47,703 bases of DNA from Treponema sp. (GCF_017430385.1 NZ_JAFRNB010000113.1:1-47703); one strand, 5' to 3'. Positions 40,195 through 47,703 are shown, counted from the stretch's first letter. A program made the numbers and translations. The notes: generated by a model not told the origin, from the letters alone.

Positions 40195-40208
40195 AAAAGA
40201 AATTTTTC

Positions 40209-40217
40209 TGATATAAT
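40209..40217 (+). promoter_or_regulatory. Extended -10 promoter of dCMP deaminase, predicted leaderless
   Basis: TGA-TATAAT is an ideal extended -10. It ends 6 nt before the ATG at 40224 and no ribosome-binding sequence exists between, so the mRNA should start at or next to the AUG. The -35 position falls in the GC-rich element and is poor. Confidence 0.65.
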
Positions 40218-40223
40218 TTTATC

Positions 40224-40730
40224 ATGTCTGAATCAAAAGAAAAAACTGAAAAATACATTCGTCCGACCTGGGACGACTATTTTATGGAAGTTGCCCGCAC
40301 TGTAGCCAAGCGCGCTACCTGTGACCGCGGACGGAGCGGCTGCGTAATTGCCCGCGACAACCAGATTTTGGTTACTGGATATGTCGGAAGCCCGGCAGGT
40401 TTGCCTCATTGTGATGAAGTTGGCCATTTGATGAAGAAAATGCTTCACTCGGACGGCACAATCAGCCAGCATTGTGTTCGCACCGTTCACGCCGAACAGA
40501 ATGCAATCTGTCAGGCTGCAAAAAGGGGAATTTCAATCGACGGAGCTACGGTCTACTGCAAAATGACTCCTTGCCGCACTTGTGCCATGCTAATAATCAA
40601 CTGCGGAATCAAGCGGGTAGTCTGCGAAAAGCACTATCACGATGAAGCTGACAGCCTTGAAATGTTCAAAGAAGTAGGAATTAAAATCGAACATTTGGAA
40701 GATGAAGTCCAGAAATACGAAGATATGTAG
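40224..40730 (+). CDS. dCMP deaminase
   Basis: A 168-residue zinc enzyme that turns dCMP into dUMP for thymidylate synthesis. The zinc and catalytic motifs are HAEQNAI (about residues 91-97, His-x-Glu) and PCRTC (about 113-117). The N-terminal part RPTWDDYFMEVARTVAKRATCDR and the GYVGSPAGLPHCDE loop are typical of the ComEB/dCMP deaminase family, as is the SQHCVRTVHAEQ zinc-site neighbour. The start at MSESKEKTEKY follows directly on the promoter. It ends in a stop that opens a heptamer array shared with the thrC 3' side. Confidence 0.92.
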   Translation: MSESKEKTEKYIRPTWDDYFMEVARTVAKRATCDRGRSGCVIARDNQILVTGYVGSPAGLPHCDEVGHLMKKMLHSDGTISQHCVRTVHAEQNAICQAAKRGISIDGATVYCKMTPCRTCAMLIINCGIKRVVCEKHYHDEADSLEMFKEVGIKIEHLEDEVQKYEDM

Positions 40731-40837
40731 TTAGAAGTTAGCAGGTAGGAGTTAGGAGTTAACTTTTCTGTAACTGCGAGTCGCTCGAAACGAAGCAAGC
40801 AACTTCTAACTCCTAATTCCTCACTCCTCACTTTTTA
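40730..40837. repeat. Two opposed heptamer arrays between convergent genes
   Basis: The dCMP deaminase stop runs straight into 7-nt units (GTTAGAA, GTTAGCA, GGTAGGA, GTTAGGA; 40730-40757). From the other side, the thrC stop runs into AAAGTGA, GGAGTGA, GGAATTA, GGAGTTA on the minus strand (40801-40837). The arrays are inverted to each other and could form an imperfect stem around a 43-nt middle, which may also end both transcripts. Confidence 0.85.
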
Positions 40838-42247
40838 CAGGTTCTCAAGAAGCCAGCTCTTGAACTGCTCGTAGCTGTTTTCCATTGGAATCGCTTTGTC
40901 TTCGAGCTTCATTACCTTTTCGAGGCGGTCCGGGATAACTGGAGAAGAGCCTGTTGCTTTCTGTACTGTCGCACCGAATTTTGCAGGATGTGCTGTCTCC
41001 AAGATGATGCCGACTGCTTCTTTGTTGATAACTTTGTCTGCCCAAGAAGGGAGATTTGGTGTAAGGCCAGGCTTTGTGAAGTCGTTCTTTGTGCCGTTTT
41101 TGAGAGCTTCCATGCCACCTTTGCGAATGTCGCTCCAAGCTTTCCAGCCGACTGCACCGTGCGGATCAATTGTATAGCCTGTTTTTTCGTAACAATTTTT
41201 GATTGAATCGATGATTCCGTCATTATCAAGCCAGTATGATGCGAAGAGTGAGCGAACCTGCTCTAGAGAATACATTGCCTGAATGCGCTCATAGTTTGAA
41301 GGAGCACCGACGTCCATTGCGTTTGCATAAGTCTCAACAGATGGGCGGGCATTGTAGTCGCCGGTTGCAATCCAGTCAGGAATTGTGCGGTTTGAGTTTG
41401 TAGCGGCAACAAAACCTGTGATTGGAGCACCCATTTCGCGTGCAATCAAGCCTGATGTGAGGTTACCGAAGTTTCCGCTCGGAACGACACAGATGATTGC
41501 CGGATTTTCGATTTTGTTGTCACCCCAGCTTCGTGCGCGAACAGCGAGGCTTGAGTACATGTAATAGAAGCTCTGAGGCAAGAGTCGGGAAATGTTGATT
41601 GAGTTTGCAGAAGAAAGACGGAGTTTTGCGCGCAATTCGTTGTCTGTGAAAGCTGTTTTTACGAGCTTCTGGCAGTCATCGAAAGTTCCTTTTACTTTGA
41701 GGGCACGAACATTTCCGTCGAAAGTTGAAAGCTGTTTTTCCTGCAATGGGGAGATTTTTCCCTCCGGGTACAAGATTGTTACATCAAGCCCCGGAACATT
41801 GTGGAAAGCTGAGCCAACGGCTGAGCCTGTATCTCCTGATGTTGCAACGAGGATGTGGAGCGGGGTAGATTCATTTCGGTTGAAGTAAGACATTACGCGA
41901 GCCATGAAGCGTGCGCCGAAATCTTTGAAAGCGCATGTCGGACCGTGGAAAAGTTCAAGAACATAAGAGACTTTATCGACAGGAACAACCGGGGCTGTGA
42001 ACGGATATGCGTCCTGAATGATAGCCTGCAAGTCCTTGTCCGGGATTTCGCCAGCAACATAAGGCTTTGCCATTTCAAAAGCGATGTCGCGGAAAGAAGG
42101 CTCCGGTGTTTTGTTGATAAAGCTTGAAGGCAATTTCGGGAACTCGACAGGAATGTACAATCCGCCAGTCTTCTCGTTCATGCCGCTCATTACGGCTGTC
42201 TTCAAGTCAGTCTTAACGCTTTTATCACGCGTATCTGTGTAGATCAT
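40835..42247 (-). CDS. thrC: Threonine synthase
   Basis: A 470-residue PLP enzyme that converts O-phosphohomoserine to threonine. The PLP lysine lies in CAFKDFGARFMARVM (about residues 110-124), the substrate loop ATSGDTGSAV follows (about 139-148), and PSGNFGNLTSGLIA holds the PLP phosphate (about 262-275). Length and the MIYTDTRDKSV start fit the E. coli-like class. Homoserine dehydrogenase and kinase genes are not in the window. GGGAGAT lies 7 nt before the ATG. It is 27 nt downstream of a lipoprotein gene on the same strand. Confidence 0.95.
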   Translation of the reverse strand: MIYTDTRDKSVKTDLKTAVMSGMNEKTGGLYIPVEFPKLPSSFINKTPEPSFRDIAFEMAKPYVAGEIPDKDLQAIIQDAYPFTAPVVPVDKVSYVLELFHGPTCAFKDFGARFMARVMSYFNRNESTPLHILVATSGDTGSAVGSAFHNVPGLDVTILYPEGKISPLQEKQLSTFDGNVRALKVKGTFDDCQKLVKTAFTDNELRAKLRLSSANSINISRLLPQSFYYMYSSLAVRARSWGDNKIENPAIICVVPSGNFGNLTSGLIAREMGAPITGFVAATNSNRTIPDWIATGDYNARPSVETYANAMDVGAPSNYERIQAMYSLEQVRSLFASYWLDNDGIIDSIKNCYEKTGYTIDPHGAVGWKAWSDIRKGGMEALKNGTKNDFTKPGLTPNLPSWADKVINKEAVGIILETAHPAKFGATVQKATGSSPVIPDRLEKVMKLEDKAIPMENSYEQFKSWLLENL

Positions 42248-42274
42248 TTTATATCTCCCTTAGTTTTCAGTTTA

Positions 42275-43240
42275 CTAGATTCCGTATTTAATTTCGTCTG
42301 CAATTTGTTCCGCGAGCTGCTTTCGGGCATTTGCAAGCGCGTTCCAGTCATTTTTGTCTGTGACTGAAATTGTTTTATCGATTGCAAAAGTGATTTCGCC
42401 TGTTTTTGAGTCCATAGACTTTACAGAACCTGTGAGCGTGTAGGTTGAGCCTTCCGCTGTCTTTTCGTTTGAGTCAATCTTAACAGTTCCGTAAATTATG
42501 AAACTTGGGGCGATTGATTTTGCGCGGGCATAAACTTTTTCCTTGTTGTCCTGAATAACAGCGTCTGAAACTTCCTGCGGAGCGTTACCGATTCTTGTGA
42601 ATCCGAGTTTCATCAAAGTCATGAGAAGATTTGATGAAGAAATTGGATTGGAAGTGATTGCCTTGCCGTTCTGGTTGAAGTCTACGATTGCGAGGGTGCC
42701 GCCTGCTGATTTTAGGTTTGTCTGAACTTTGTAAGCGGCTTTGATAGTTTTTGCTTGGACGAGTTTTGCGATTTCTGGATCGCTCATGTCACCTTTCGGG
42801 AAGAATGATACTTCTGAATTGAATGAGAATGTTGGCGCAGGAGGAAGGAATTTTGCTTTTCCTTCTGAATCTGTAGAGACTGCTGTCTCCGCGAATTGAA
42901 TGAGGCCTTCTTTGCGTGACGAAGGATAAACTACTGAAATCTCAAATGACTCGACCGGATTTCCCTCTGAATTTTTGACCTCGATTGTGTACGGCTCTGT
43001 GAAGATTTTGCCTTTCGTTGTCTGTTTTGGGAATGACAAGAGAGAGAAGCTCAATCCGTCCAGTTTTTGAGAATAAAGCTCTGCGGCAGTCGGAACTTTT
43101 ACGACCTCAACAGGAGTATTTGATTTATTTGATTTTTTTTGTTGGTTTTCGCCATTCTGGATGTTTGCCGTTGATGCGCATGAGAACGCCAATGTCGCAA
43201 ACAGGCTTATGCAAATTTTTGATGACTTTGTAAATTTCAT
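42275..43240 (-). CDS. Lipoprotein of unknown function
   Basis: A 321-residue protein with signal peptide and lipobox LAFSC (Cys20), then a Lys/Asn/Gln-rich linker. Residues about 55-150 form a beta-rich domain (GKIFTEPYTIEVKNSEGNPVES ... ) that looks like a Big/Ig-type strand pattern. The C-terminal half (NLLMTLMKLGFTRIGN, then IAPSFIIYGTVKIDS ... YTLTGSVKSMDSKTGEITFA) has the strand-helix pattern of CsgG/LpoB/FlgO-like secreted proteins; this is a resemblance only. AGGGGA lies 8 nt before the ATG. It heads a small leftward unit with thrC, although the functional link is not evident. Confidence 0.75.
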   Translation of the reverse strand: MKFTKSSKICISLFATLAFSCASTANIQNGENQQKKSNKSNTPVEVVKVPTAAELYSQKLDGLSFSLLSFPKQTTKGKIFTEPYTIEVKNSEGNPVESFEISVVYPSSRKEGLIQFAETAVSTDSEGKAKFLPPAPTFSFNSEVSFFPKGDMSDPEIAKLVQAKTIKAAYKVQTNLKSAGGTLAIVDFNQNGKAITSNPISSSNLLMTLMKLGFTRIGNAPQEVSDAVIQDNKEKVYARAKSIAPSFIIYGTVKIDSNEKTAEGSTYTLTGSVKSMDSKTGEITFAIDKTISVTDKNDWNALANARKQLAEQIADEIKYGI

Positions 43241-43431
43241 ATATGAAATCCCCTGAAACTTTTTTTTGCATTAATTTTAATAAATAATTTTTGTGAAGGT
43301 TACATCAAGCTGTTTCTCTAAGAAGTAACAATACGGTTTTGAAAGTAACAGGCTCCTAAAACTGTCCATAATATCACAAAACTGTATTATTATAGAGAAA
43401 ACTCGAATCTTTCACAAGATAAAAATTTTGA

Positions 43432-43460
43432 TTGAACAAAAAAAGATGAATATATAGAAT
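43432..43460 (+). promoter_or_regulatory. Promoter of alr, predicted leaderless
   Basis: TTGAAC (43432-43437) and TAGAAT (43455-43460) are 17 nt apart. The -10 ends 7 nt before the ATG at 43468, with no ribosome-binding sequence. Confidence 0.65.
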
Positions 43461-43467
43461 AGAATTT

Positions 43468-44640
43468 ATGAGACCAACAATTGCTAAAATCTACATGAAA
43501 AATCTGCGGCATAATCTTAAGGTTATCCGTTCAAAAATAAATCCTTCTTCAAAAATGTGCGTCGCAATCAAGGCCGACGCTTACGGTCACGGAGCCGTTG
43601 AGTGCGCTAAGGCTGCGATTGAGTGTGGCACGGACTATTTTGCCGTTGCCGCAATCAGCGAGGGAATCCAGCTTCGTGAGGCCGGAATCACATGCCCGAT
43701 TCTGGTTCTGAGCCTTTGCTCGCCTGACGAAATGGACGACCTTGTTCAGAATGATTTGACTCCGCTTGCTTTTGACGAGGAATATATCACAGGAATTGCA
43801 GTTTCTTGCCTGCGCTTGGGCAAAAAAGATTTCCCGGTTCATCTTGCGGTGGACACAGGAATGGGGCGGATCGGTTGTTTGCCTGAGGAAGCTCCTTTTT
43901 TTGCGAAGATGATTCTGGACACAAAAGTCCTTAAACTTGGCGGAATGTGCACTCATTTTTCTGTCGCTGATTCTCTGGACGCGGACGACATCGAATACAC
44001 AAAAAAACAGTTCGAGCGGTTCAATTTTGCGTGCGAGCAGGTAAAAAAGCTCGGAATCGACCCCGGAATCCGGCATTGCTCGAATTCAGCCCTTACTCTC
44101 AACAATCCTGAAATGCACCTCGACATGTGCCGGCCTGGAATTATCTGCTACGGTTATTATCCTGGTGATTTGACAAGAGAATATTTCGAGAAAAAAGGCG
44201 AAAAAATTGACCTCAAGCCTGTGATGGCTCTTGTCTCAAAAGTTGTCTCAATCAGAAAATTCGGCGTAGGGCATTCAGTTTCTTATGGACGTACCTGGAC
44301 AAGTTCGCGTGAGACCGACATCGGAGTTCTTCCGATTGGATATGACGACGGTCTATTCCGAAGATTCAATCAGACGAATGAGGGCAGGGAAGGCGGCGGC
44401 CTAAAAGTTGCGATTGGCGGAAAGCCGTATCCTGTCCGAGGTCGGATCTGCATGGACCAGTGCATGATTGATTTGGGCAAAGAAAGCGAAGTCAAACGCT
44501 GGGACGAGGCGGTGATTTTCGGGCCAGAAGAAAGTGGCGCGCTCCAAAGTGCCGAGGAAATTGCGCGGGCAACCAACACGATTTCTTATGAAATTACCTG
44601 CGGAATCTCAAAACGGGTTCCGAGAGTTTACATCGACTAA
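43468..44640 (+). CDS. alr: Alanine racemase
   Basis: A 390-residue PLP enzyme that makes D-alanine for peptidoglycan. The PLP lysine is in VAIKADAYGHGAVE (about residues 32-45), the second catalytic tyrosine in SVSYGRTWTS (about 271-280), and RICMDQCMID near residue 327 is the usual dimer-contact motif. HCSNSALTL and RPGIICYG (about 204-232) place the phosphate group. Length is normal (360-390). The next gene starts 13 nt later with its own ribosome site, so they may be co-transcribed. Confidence 0.95.
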   Translation: MRPTIAKIYMKNLRHNLKVIRSKINPSSKMCVAIKADAYGHGAVECAKAAIECGTDYFAVAAISEGIQLREAGITCPILVLSLCSPDEMDDLVQNDLTPLAFDEEYITGIAVSCLRLGKKDFPVHLAVDTGMGRIGCLPEEAPFFAKMILDTKVLKLGGMCTHFSVADSLDADDIEYTKKQFERFNFACEQVKKLGIDPGIRHCSNSALTLNNPEMHLDMCRPGIICYGYYPGDLTREYFEKKGEKIDLKPVMALVSKVVSIRKFGVGHSVSYGRTWTSSRETDIGVLPIGYDDGLFRRFNQTNEGREGGGLKVAIGGKPYPVRGRICMDQCMIDLGKESEVKRWDEAVIFGPEESGALQSAEEIARATNTISYEITCGISKRVPRVYID

Positions 44641-44653
44641 AAGAGGTTTTTGA

Positions 44654-45307
44654 ATGGCGGTAGAAAATCTGATTGAAACAAGACTCAAAGATCCTAAGAA
44701 AGATTTATATGACAAAGCTAATGATAAATATGGCTATACTGGAATACAAAGTTTCGTGCTTGTCGATGCTTATGACAACCTTATTTTTTATGCCGCGACA
44801 AAATATGAGGCCGTTTTTTATTATGCCTACAAGTGCAAAAACACAGAGGAAGATATAAGAGAAGTTTGTGAGAAAATTAAAGACATAACTGAAGAATCGC
44901 CTTGCTATGACTTGTTTTGGAGAGATTTTTCGGAATTAAAAAATCAGCACGATGCAGGATTTTTTTATAAACTAGAGGGAGAGCAGTATTACAGCTATTC
45001 AATGCTGAATGATGAGCTGGAGCGAATCCAAAGGAAAATCGAATTTTTGAATTATGACAATGCACTGGAAAAAAGCCTTGAATTGGTTTTGAAAGGCAGA
45101 AAATATGGTTTTGAGCCTAATGCTTTTTTTAATCCCAATGCTAATGATGAAAAGTGGGAAATAGAAAAAAGTCTTAGAAAAATAGATTTCCTTGATGATT
45201 TTGATTTTCTAATCCTTTCAAAAAATGAAAAGATTAGAAAATTGTACGAAAGTTATTTGTCAGGACTGTCAGAGTTTAATGTTAGTTGTCTGGCTGCTGG
45301 CAAATAA
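44654..45307 (+). CDS. Unknown protein
   Basis: A 217-residue, hydrophilic, acidic protein that I do not recognise. It has no signal peptide or membrane helix. It is rich in Lys, Glu, Asp, Asn, Tyr and Phe and predicted mostly helical, with a likely coiled stretch near YSMLNDELERIQRKIEFLN (about residues 114-132). Its base composition is more AT-rich than alr or folC, with many AAA, GAT and TAT codons, which hints at a different origin. AGAGG lies 9 nt before the ATG. Its 3' end overlaps the 3' end of the convergent folC by 26 nt. Confidence 0.6.
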   Translation: MAVENLIETRLKDPKKDLYDKANDKYGYTGIQSFVLVDAYDNLIFYAATKYEAVFYYAYKCKNTEEDIREVCEKIKDITEESPCYDLFWRDFSELKNQHDAGFFYKLEGEQYYSYSMLNDELERIQRKIEFLNYDNALEKSLELVLKGRKYGFEPNAFFNPNANDEKWEIEKSLRKIDFLDDFDFLILSKNEKIRKLYESYLSGLSEFNVSCLAAGK

Positions 45308-46898
45308 TGCTGTGATTTTGCAGGAATTTCTTCACTTCGGCAATCAGGTAGAAGGAGCCTGTCACAAGAAGAATTGACTTACTAGCGTTCGCATGGTCGA
45401 ACGCTTTTTTTATTTGCGTTTCAAAATCTTCGTTGAGGTCGTAGGGAATTTCTGCATCTGAAAAAGCCTTTGCGAGCGTTTCCAGATCAGACTGTTTTAC
45501 ATTTCCTGGCTTTGTCAAAAATACTGAATCAAACTGATTTTTGAAAAGCGGGGCAATGTCCTTCGCGTCCTTGTCAGCGGCACAGGCGAAGAGAAGTGTT
45601 GGGCGAATGGCCTGTTCTGAATTGTGGTTTCGACTTGGCAGCTTGAAGTTTTGCTGCTCCGTTCCAACCACCGGACATGCCTTTACATTTTCCGAACGAC
45701 CGGCAGTTTTTTTTGAAAATTGATTTTCAGATTCCTTACGACCGTCAGTTTTCCCGAAAACTTGATTCATTGTTTCAATTGTGAAGCGGACGCTGTTGAC
45801 TGTGTGCGCTCCGTCCATCACGAGGAAGGGAATATTTTCAAAGCTTTGTGGAGCCTGAATGATTTCAAATCTGGCAGGAAGCTTTGCTTTTGCCAGGCCT
45901 CGCTCAATCACTTCCTCACTAATGTTCGGAAGGGCTGTTTTTACAGCAAGGGCTGCAAGCGCGGCATTCTCAGCCTGAAAGCGACCGAGCAATAGCGTAT
46001 CCGTCTGTATAGGTCTTTTGAAATTTTTTGAAGAAAAACTAACGCTCATTAGTGAGATGTTTTGATTTTGTTGTGAAGATGTATGATTTTTTATACCATC
46101 TTCTTTAAAATTCTGACTACCGATAGTTATATTAGTATTATTTTTTATACAGTTTGATATATTTTTTATCTCAAAGCTTAGATTCTGAATTGCATCTTCC
46201 ACGAAAATTGCCCTGGCGTGCTTTTCGGCAGCGATTTTTTCAAAAACTTTACGAACTTCCGGTCGTTGCTTTGCAATTACGACAGGCGTGTTCTCTTTTA
46301 TGATTCCGCCTTTTTCAAAGGCAATTTTTTCAAGAGTGTCGCCCAAAAATTCCGTGTGTTCAAGTTCAATCGGCGTTATAACCGAAACCTTTGGGTTTAC
46401 GATATTCGTTGAGTCCAGCCGCCCGCCAAGGCCCACTTCAAAAACAGACCAGTCGACTTTTGCCTGTCGGAAAACCAAGAATGAAAAAAGCGTGACAAGC
46501 TCAAACCAGGTTATGGGTCTTTGCCCCGGAAGCTCCTCGATCGGAATGGCCTTGACTCCGCTCATGATTTCTTCGACGGCACGGTTGTAAGTTTCTTCCT
46601 CAAAAGCTCCGCTTGGGCTTGAAACCCGCTCGATAAAATCCAGAATATGCGGAGAAGTGTAAAGGCTTGTTTTGTAGCCCGCCTCATCCAGAATCGATGC
46701 GATAAACATTGAGACTGAGCCTTTCCCTTTGCTGCCCGCGACATGGAAGCAGGGTGCGAAATCCTGTGGTTGGCCGAATTTTTCACAGAAGAATTTCATG
46801 GTATCCAGCCAGAAAATGTTCTTTTTTGGGGTTTTCTCGAAGTTGAGGTAAGAATCTATCCAGTTTTCTAATTTTTCGATTGAAGCAAGTTTTTTCAT
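45282..46898 (-). CDS. folC: Bifunctional folylpolyglutamate/dihydrofolate synthase with two insertions
   Basis: A 538-residue ATP-dependent ligase of the Mur fold that adds glutamate to folates. The P-loop VAGSKGKGSVS (about 53-63), TSPHILDFIERV (81-92), GGRLDSTN (158-165) and the MDGAHTVNS motif (361-369) are standard. FolC is usually about 420-450 residues; two extra stretches are seen here. One (about 247-285) is Asn/Ser/Gln-rich. The other (about 379-431) contains a near-duplicated 13-14-residue unit (NQVFGKTDGRKES and NQFSKKTAGRSE). Both lie at loops between core elements, so the enzyme may still work. The gene starts with no ribosome site, 8 nt from a -10. Confidence 0.88.
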   Translation of the reverse strand: MKKLASIEKLENWIDSYLNFEKTPKKNIFWLDTMKFFCEKFGQPQDFAPCFHVAGSKGKGSVSMFIASILDEAGYKTSLYTSPHILDFIERVSSPSGAFEEETYNRAVEEIMSGVKAIPIEELPGQRPITWFELVTLFSFLVFRQAKVDWSVFEVGLGGRLDSTNIVNPKVSVITPIELEHTEFLGDTLEKIAFEKGGIIKENTPVVIAKQRPEVRKVFEKIAAEKHARAIFVEDAIQNLSFEIKNISNCIKNNTNITIGSQNFKEDGIKNHTSSQQNQNISLMSVSFSSKNFKRPIQTDTLLLGRFQAENAALAALAVKTALPNISEEVIERGLAKAKLPARFEIIQAPQSFENIPFLVMDGAHTVNSVRFTIETMNQVFGKTDGRKESENQFSKKTAGRSENVKACPVVGTEQQNFKLPSRNHNSEQAIRPTLLFACAADKDAKDIAPLFKNQFDSVFLTKPGNVKQSDLETLAKAFSDAEIPYDLNEDFETQIKKAFDHANASKSILLVTGSFYLIAEVKKFLQNHSIICQQPDN

Positions 46899-46906
46899 GG
46901 TTGGAA

Positions 46907-46912
46907 ATTATA
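46907..46912 (-). promoter_or_regulatory. -10 element of folC, predicted leaderless
   Basis: On the minus strand a perfect TATAAT lies 8 nt before the folC ATG. No ribosome-binding sequence is found. A -35 in the A-rich tract upstream is unclear. Confidence 0.5.
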
Positions 46913-46970
46913 ATGATTAGTTTTTTTTTAAGCGAGTGGATTTTTATTTTTACAATAAATGACCGCGCGG

Positions 46971-47050
46971 AATTGGAAGCCCTTTAGTTGCGAAGCGACC
47001 GGCGGGAGCGTAGCAATGAGCGTTAGCGAAGGCTGGAAAGCCCGTTGCAA
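46971..47050. repeat. GC-rich intergenic element upstream of trpS
   Basis: About 80 nt of GC-rich sequence between the divergent folC and trpS genes, with the wording GCGACCGGCGGGAGCGTAGC and GCGTTAGCGAAGG and near-repeats GGAAGCCCTTT at one end and GGAAAGCCCGTT at the other. It has no convincing reading frame. It is the third such GC-rich intergenic stretch in the window and may be a member of a dispersed family. Confidence 0.4.
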
Positions 47051-47095
47051 GTTGATTCGCGCCTTAAAATTCTTATAGATAAAATCACCCGATTC

Positions 47096-47104
47096 TGATA
47101 TAAT
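47096..47104 (+). promoter_or_regulatory. Extended -10 promoter of trpS
   Basis: TGA-TATAAT is an ideal extended -10, identical to the one of dCMP deaminase. AGAGGA (47115-47120) lies 4 nt before the ATG, so the leader is about 14 nt and carries a ribosome site. Confidence 0.6.
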
Positions 47105-47124
47105 CTCTGCATTTAGAGGAATTT

Positions 47125-47703
47125 ATGTCAGAAGAATTAGAAACAAATGCAGATAAAATCCTGGCTGAAGCCATGAGAATGAGCGAAAAAATCGAGGCAG
47201 ACATTGCCCAGAATCCCAAAAAATACCGTGTTTTGACCGGTGACCGACCGACTGGCCGCCTTCACATCGGGCATTATTTCGGCTCGCTCAAAAACCGCGT
47301 CCGCCTTTCAAAACTTGGCGTTCCAACGATGATTTTGATTGCGGATTATCAGGTTTTGACCGACCATGACGCTTTCGACAAAATCAGCGAGAACACAAAA
47401 GAGCTCGTAATCGACTATCTTGCAGCCGGAATTGAGCCTGGCGAAAATGTGTGCATTTATCCGCACAGTCATGTTCCTGAGGCAAACCAGCTTATGGTTC
47501 CTTTCCTTACGCTCGTAACGAAGAGTGACCTTGACCGAAACCCGACCGTAAAGGACGAGATGGCCAAATCTTCAATTCCGCTCAATGCAGGCATGTACAC
47601 TTATCCTGTTCATCAGGCTGTGGATATCCTTTTCTGCAAAGGAAATGTCGTTCCTGTCGGAAAGGACCAGCTTCCGCATCTTGAAATTGCGCGCCAGATT
47701 GCA
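47125..47703 (+). CDS. trpS: Tryptophanyl-tRNA synthetase, N-terminal part
   Basis: The first 193 codons of a class I aminoacyl-tRNA synthetase; the gene runs off the end of the window. After a 35-residue helical extension (MSEELETNADKILAEAM ...), the catalytic core begins with YRVLTGDRPTGRLHIGHYFG, including the HIGH motif, and continues with ADYQVLTDH and GKDQLPHLEIARQI. Typical TrpS begins close to the GxRPTG motif, so the extension is unusual but is seen in some family members. The start is supported by AGAGGA 4 nt upstream. It charges tRNA-Trp. No T-box or leader peptide is visible between folC and trpS. Confidence 0.94.
   Translation, partial: MSEELETNADKILAEAMRMSEKIEADIAQNPKKYRVLTGDRPTGRLHIGHYFGSLKNRVRLSKLGVPTMILIADYQVLTDHDAFDKISENTKELVIDYLAAGIEPGENVCIYPHSHVPEANQLMVPFLTLVTKSDLDRNPTVKDEMAKSSIPLNAGMYTYPVHQAVDILFCKGNVVPVGKDQLPHLEIARQIA

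Noticed and set aside
43241..43467. A small RNA or riboswitch in the 227-nt gap before alr
   Set aside because: Beyond the alr promoter and the start region of the divergent lipoprotein gene I see no stable hairpin or known motif.
46899..47124. T-box, leader peptide or tryptophan attenuator upstream of trpS
   Set aside because: No T-box consensus, tandem Trp codons or terminator/antiterminator pair is visible, and the predicted leader is only about 14 nt.

Overview
The window looks like the chromosome of a treponeme (Spirochaetota), probably a free-living or gut commensal Treponema rather than a reduced pathogen. The flagellar genes flgG and a rod-binding-only flgJ, a divergent rnfCDGEAB set, a bactofilin gene next to rho, and many lipoprotein genes point to Treponema. 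Acetolactate synthase, aconitase and threonine synthase genes point to amino-acid prototrophy. Species is inference; no rRNA is present. I see no intact mobile element, phage, CRISPR array or defence island.

Layout. 1-3596: the 3' end of ilvB, tRNA-Val(TAC), then a leftward aconitase-ComFB pair. 3682-13844: a rightward, tightly packed run of lipoprotein, unknown protein, DUF212/PAP2-like protein, a polytopic membrane protein, six Rnf-type subunits in the classical order C-D-G-E-A-B, and a GH57-like protein that appears to lack its nucleophile. 14005-15485: leftward flgG-flgJ. 15644-19960: murC-murG-cvpA-holB, overlapping or nearly so. 19961-21063: a scar holding a truncated AAA/DUF4143 gene and an unidentified coding remnant. 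21064-25767: histidine kinase, two DUF975 membrane proteins, NtrC-type regulator and a Dabb protein. 25869-30729: tRNA-Glu, rpsT, HU, lnt, bactofilin and rho. 30877-34157: tRNA-Leu(CAG), a zinc-ribbon protein, a pseudo-receiver protein with an acidic repeat and a secreted protein, all leftward. 34208-37933: mfd. 37980-43240: an outer-membrane-like protein, an orphan amino-acid-binding protein, dCMP deaminase, thrC and a lipoprotein. 43468-47703: alr, an unknown protein, folC and the start of trpS.

How the genes fit together. The Rnf-type genes would encode a membrane electron-transfer complex, but nearly every hallmark cofactor or NADH site is altered: RnfC lacks the NADH/FMN landmarks, RnfD and RnfG lack the flavinylation motif, RnfA and RnfE lack the conserved cysteines, and RnfB lacks its N-terminal Fe-S domain. 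Only the ferredoxin-like motifs of RnfC and RnfB are clear. This is the best candidate for an unusual system here. The kinase-DUF975-DUF975-regulator operon is a second candidate for a self-contained membrane-sensing module.

Two non-coding themes recur. First, promoters often carry an extended -10 (TGn-TATAAT type), and in four genes (murC, dCMP deaminase, alr, folC) the -10 lies only 6-8 nt before the ATG with no ribosome-binding site, which predicts leaderless mRNAs. Second, arrays of a 7-bp unit start directly at the stop codons of flgG, the dCMP deaminase gene and thrC; because 7 is not a multiple of 3 and the unit carries TAG or TGA, they put extra stops in several frames.
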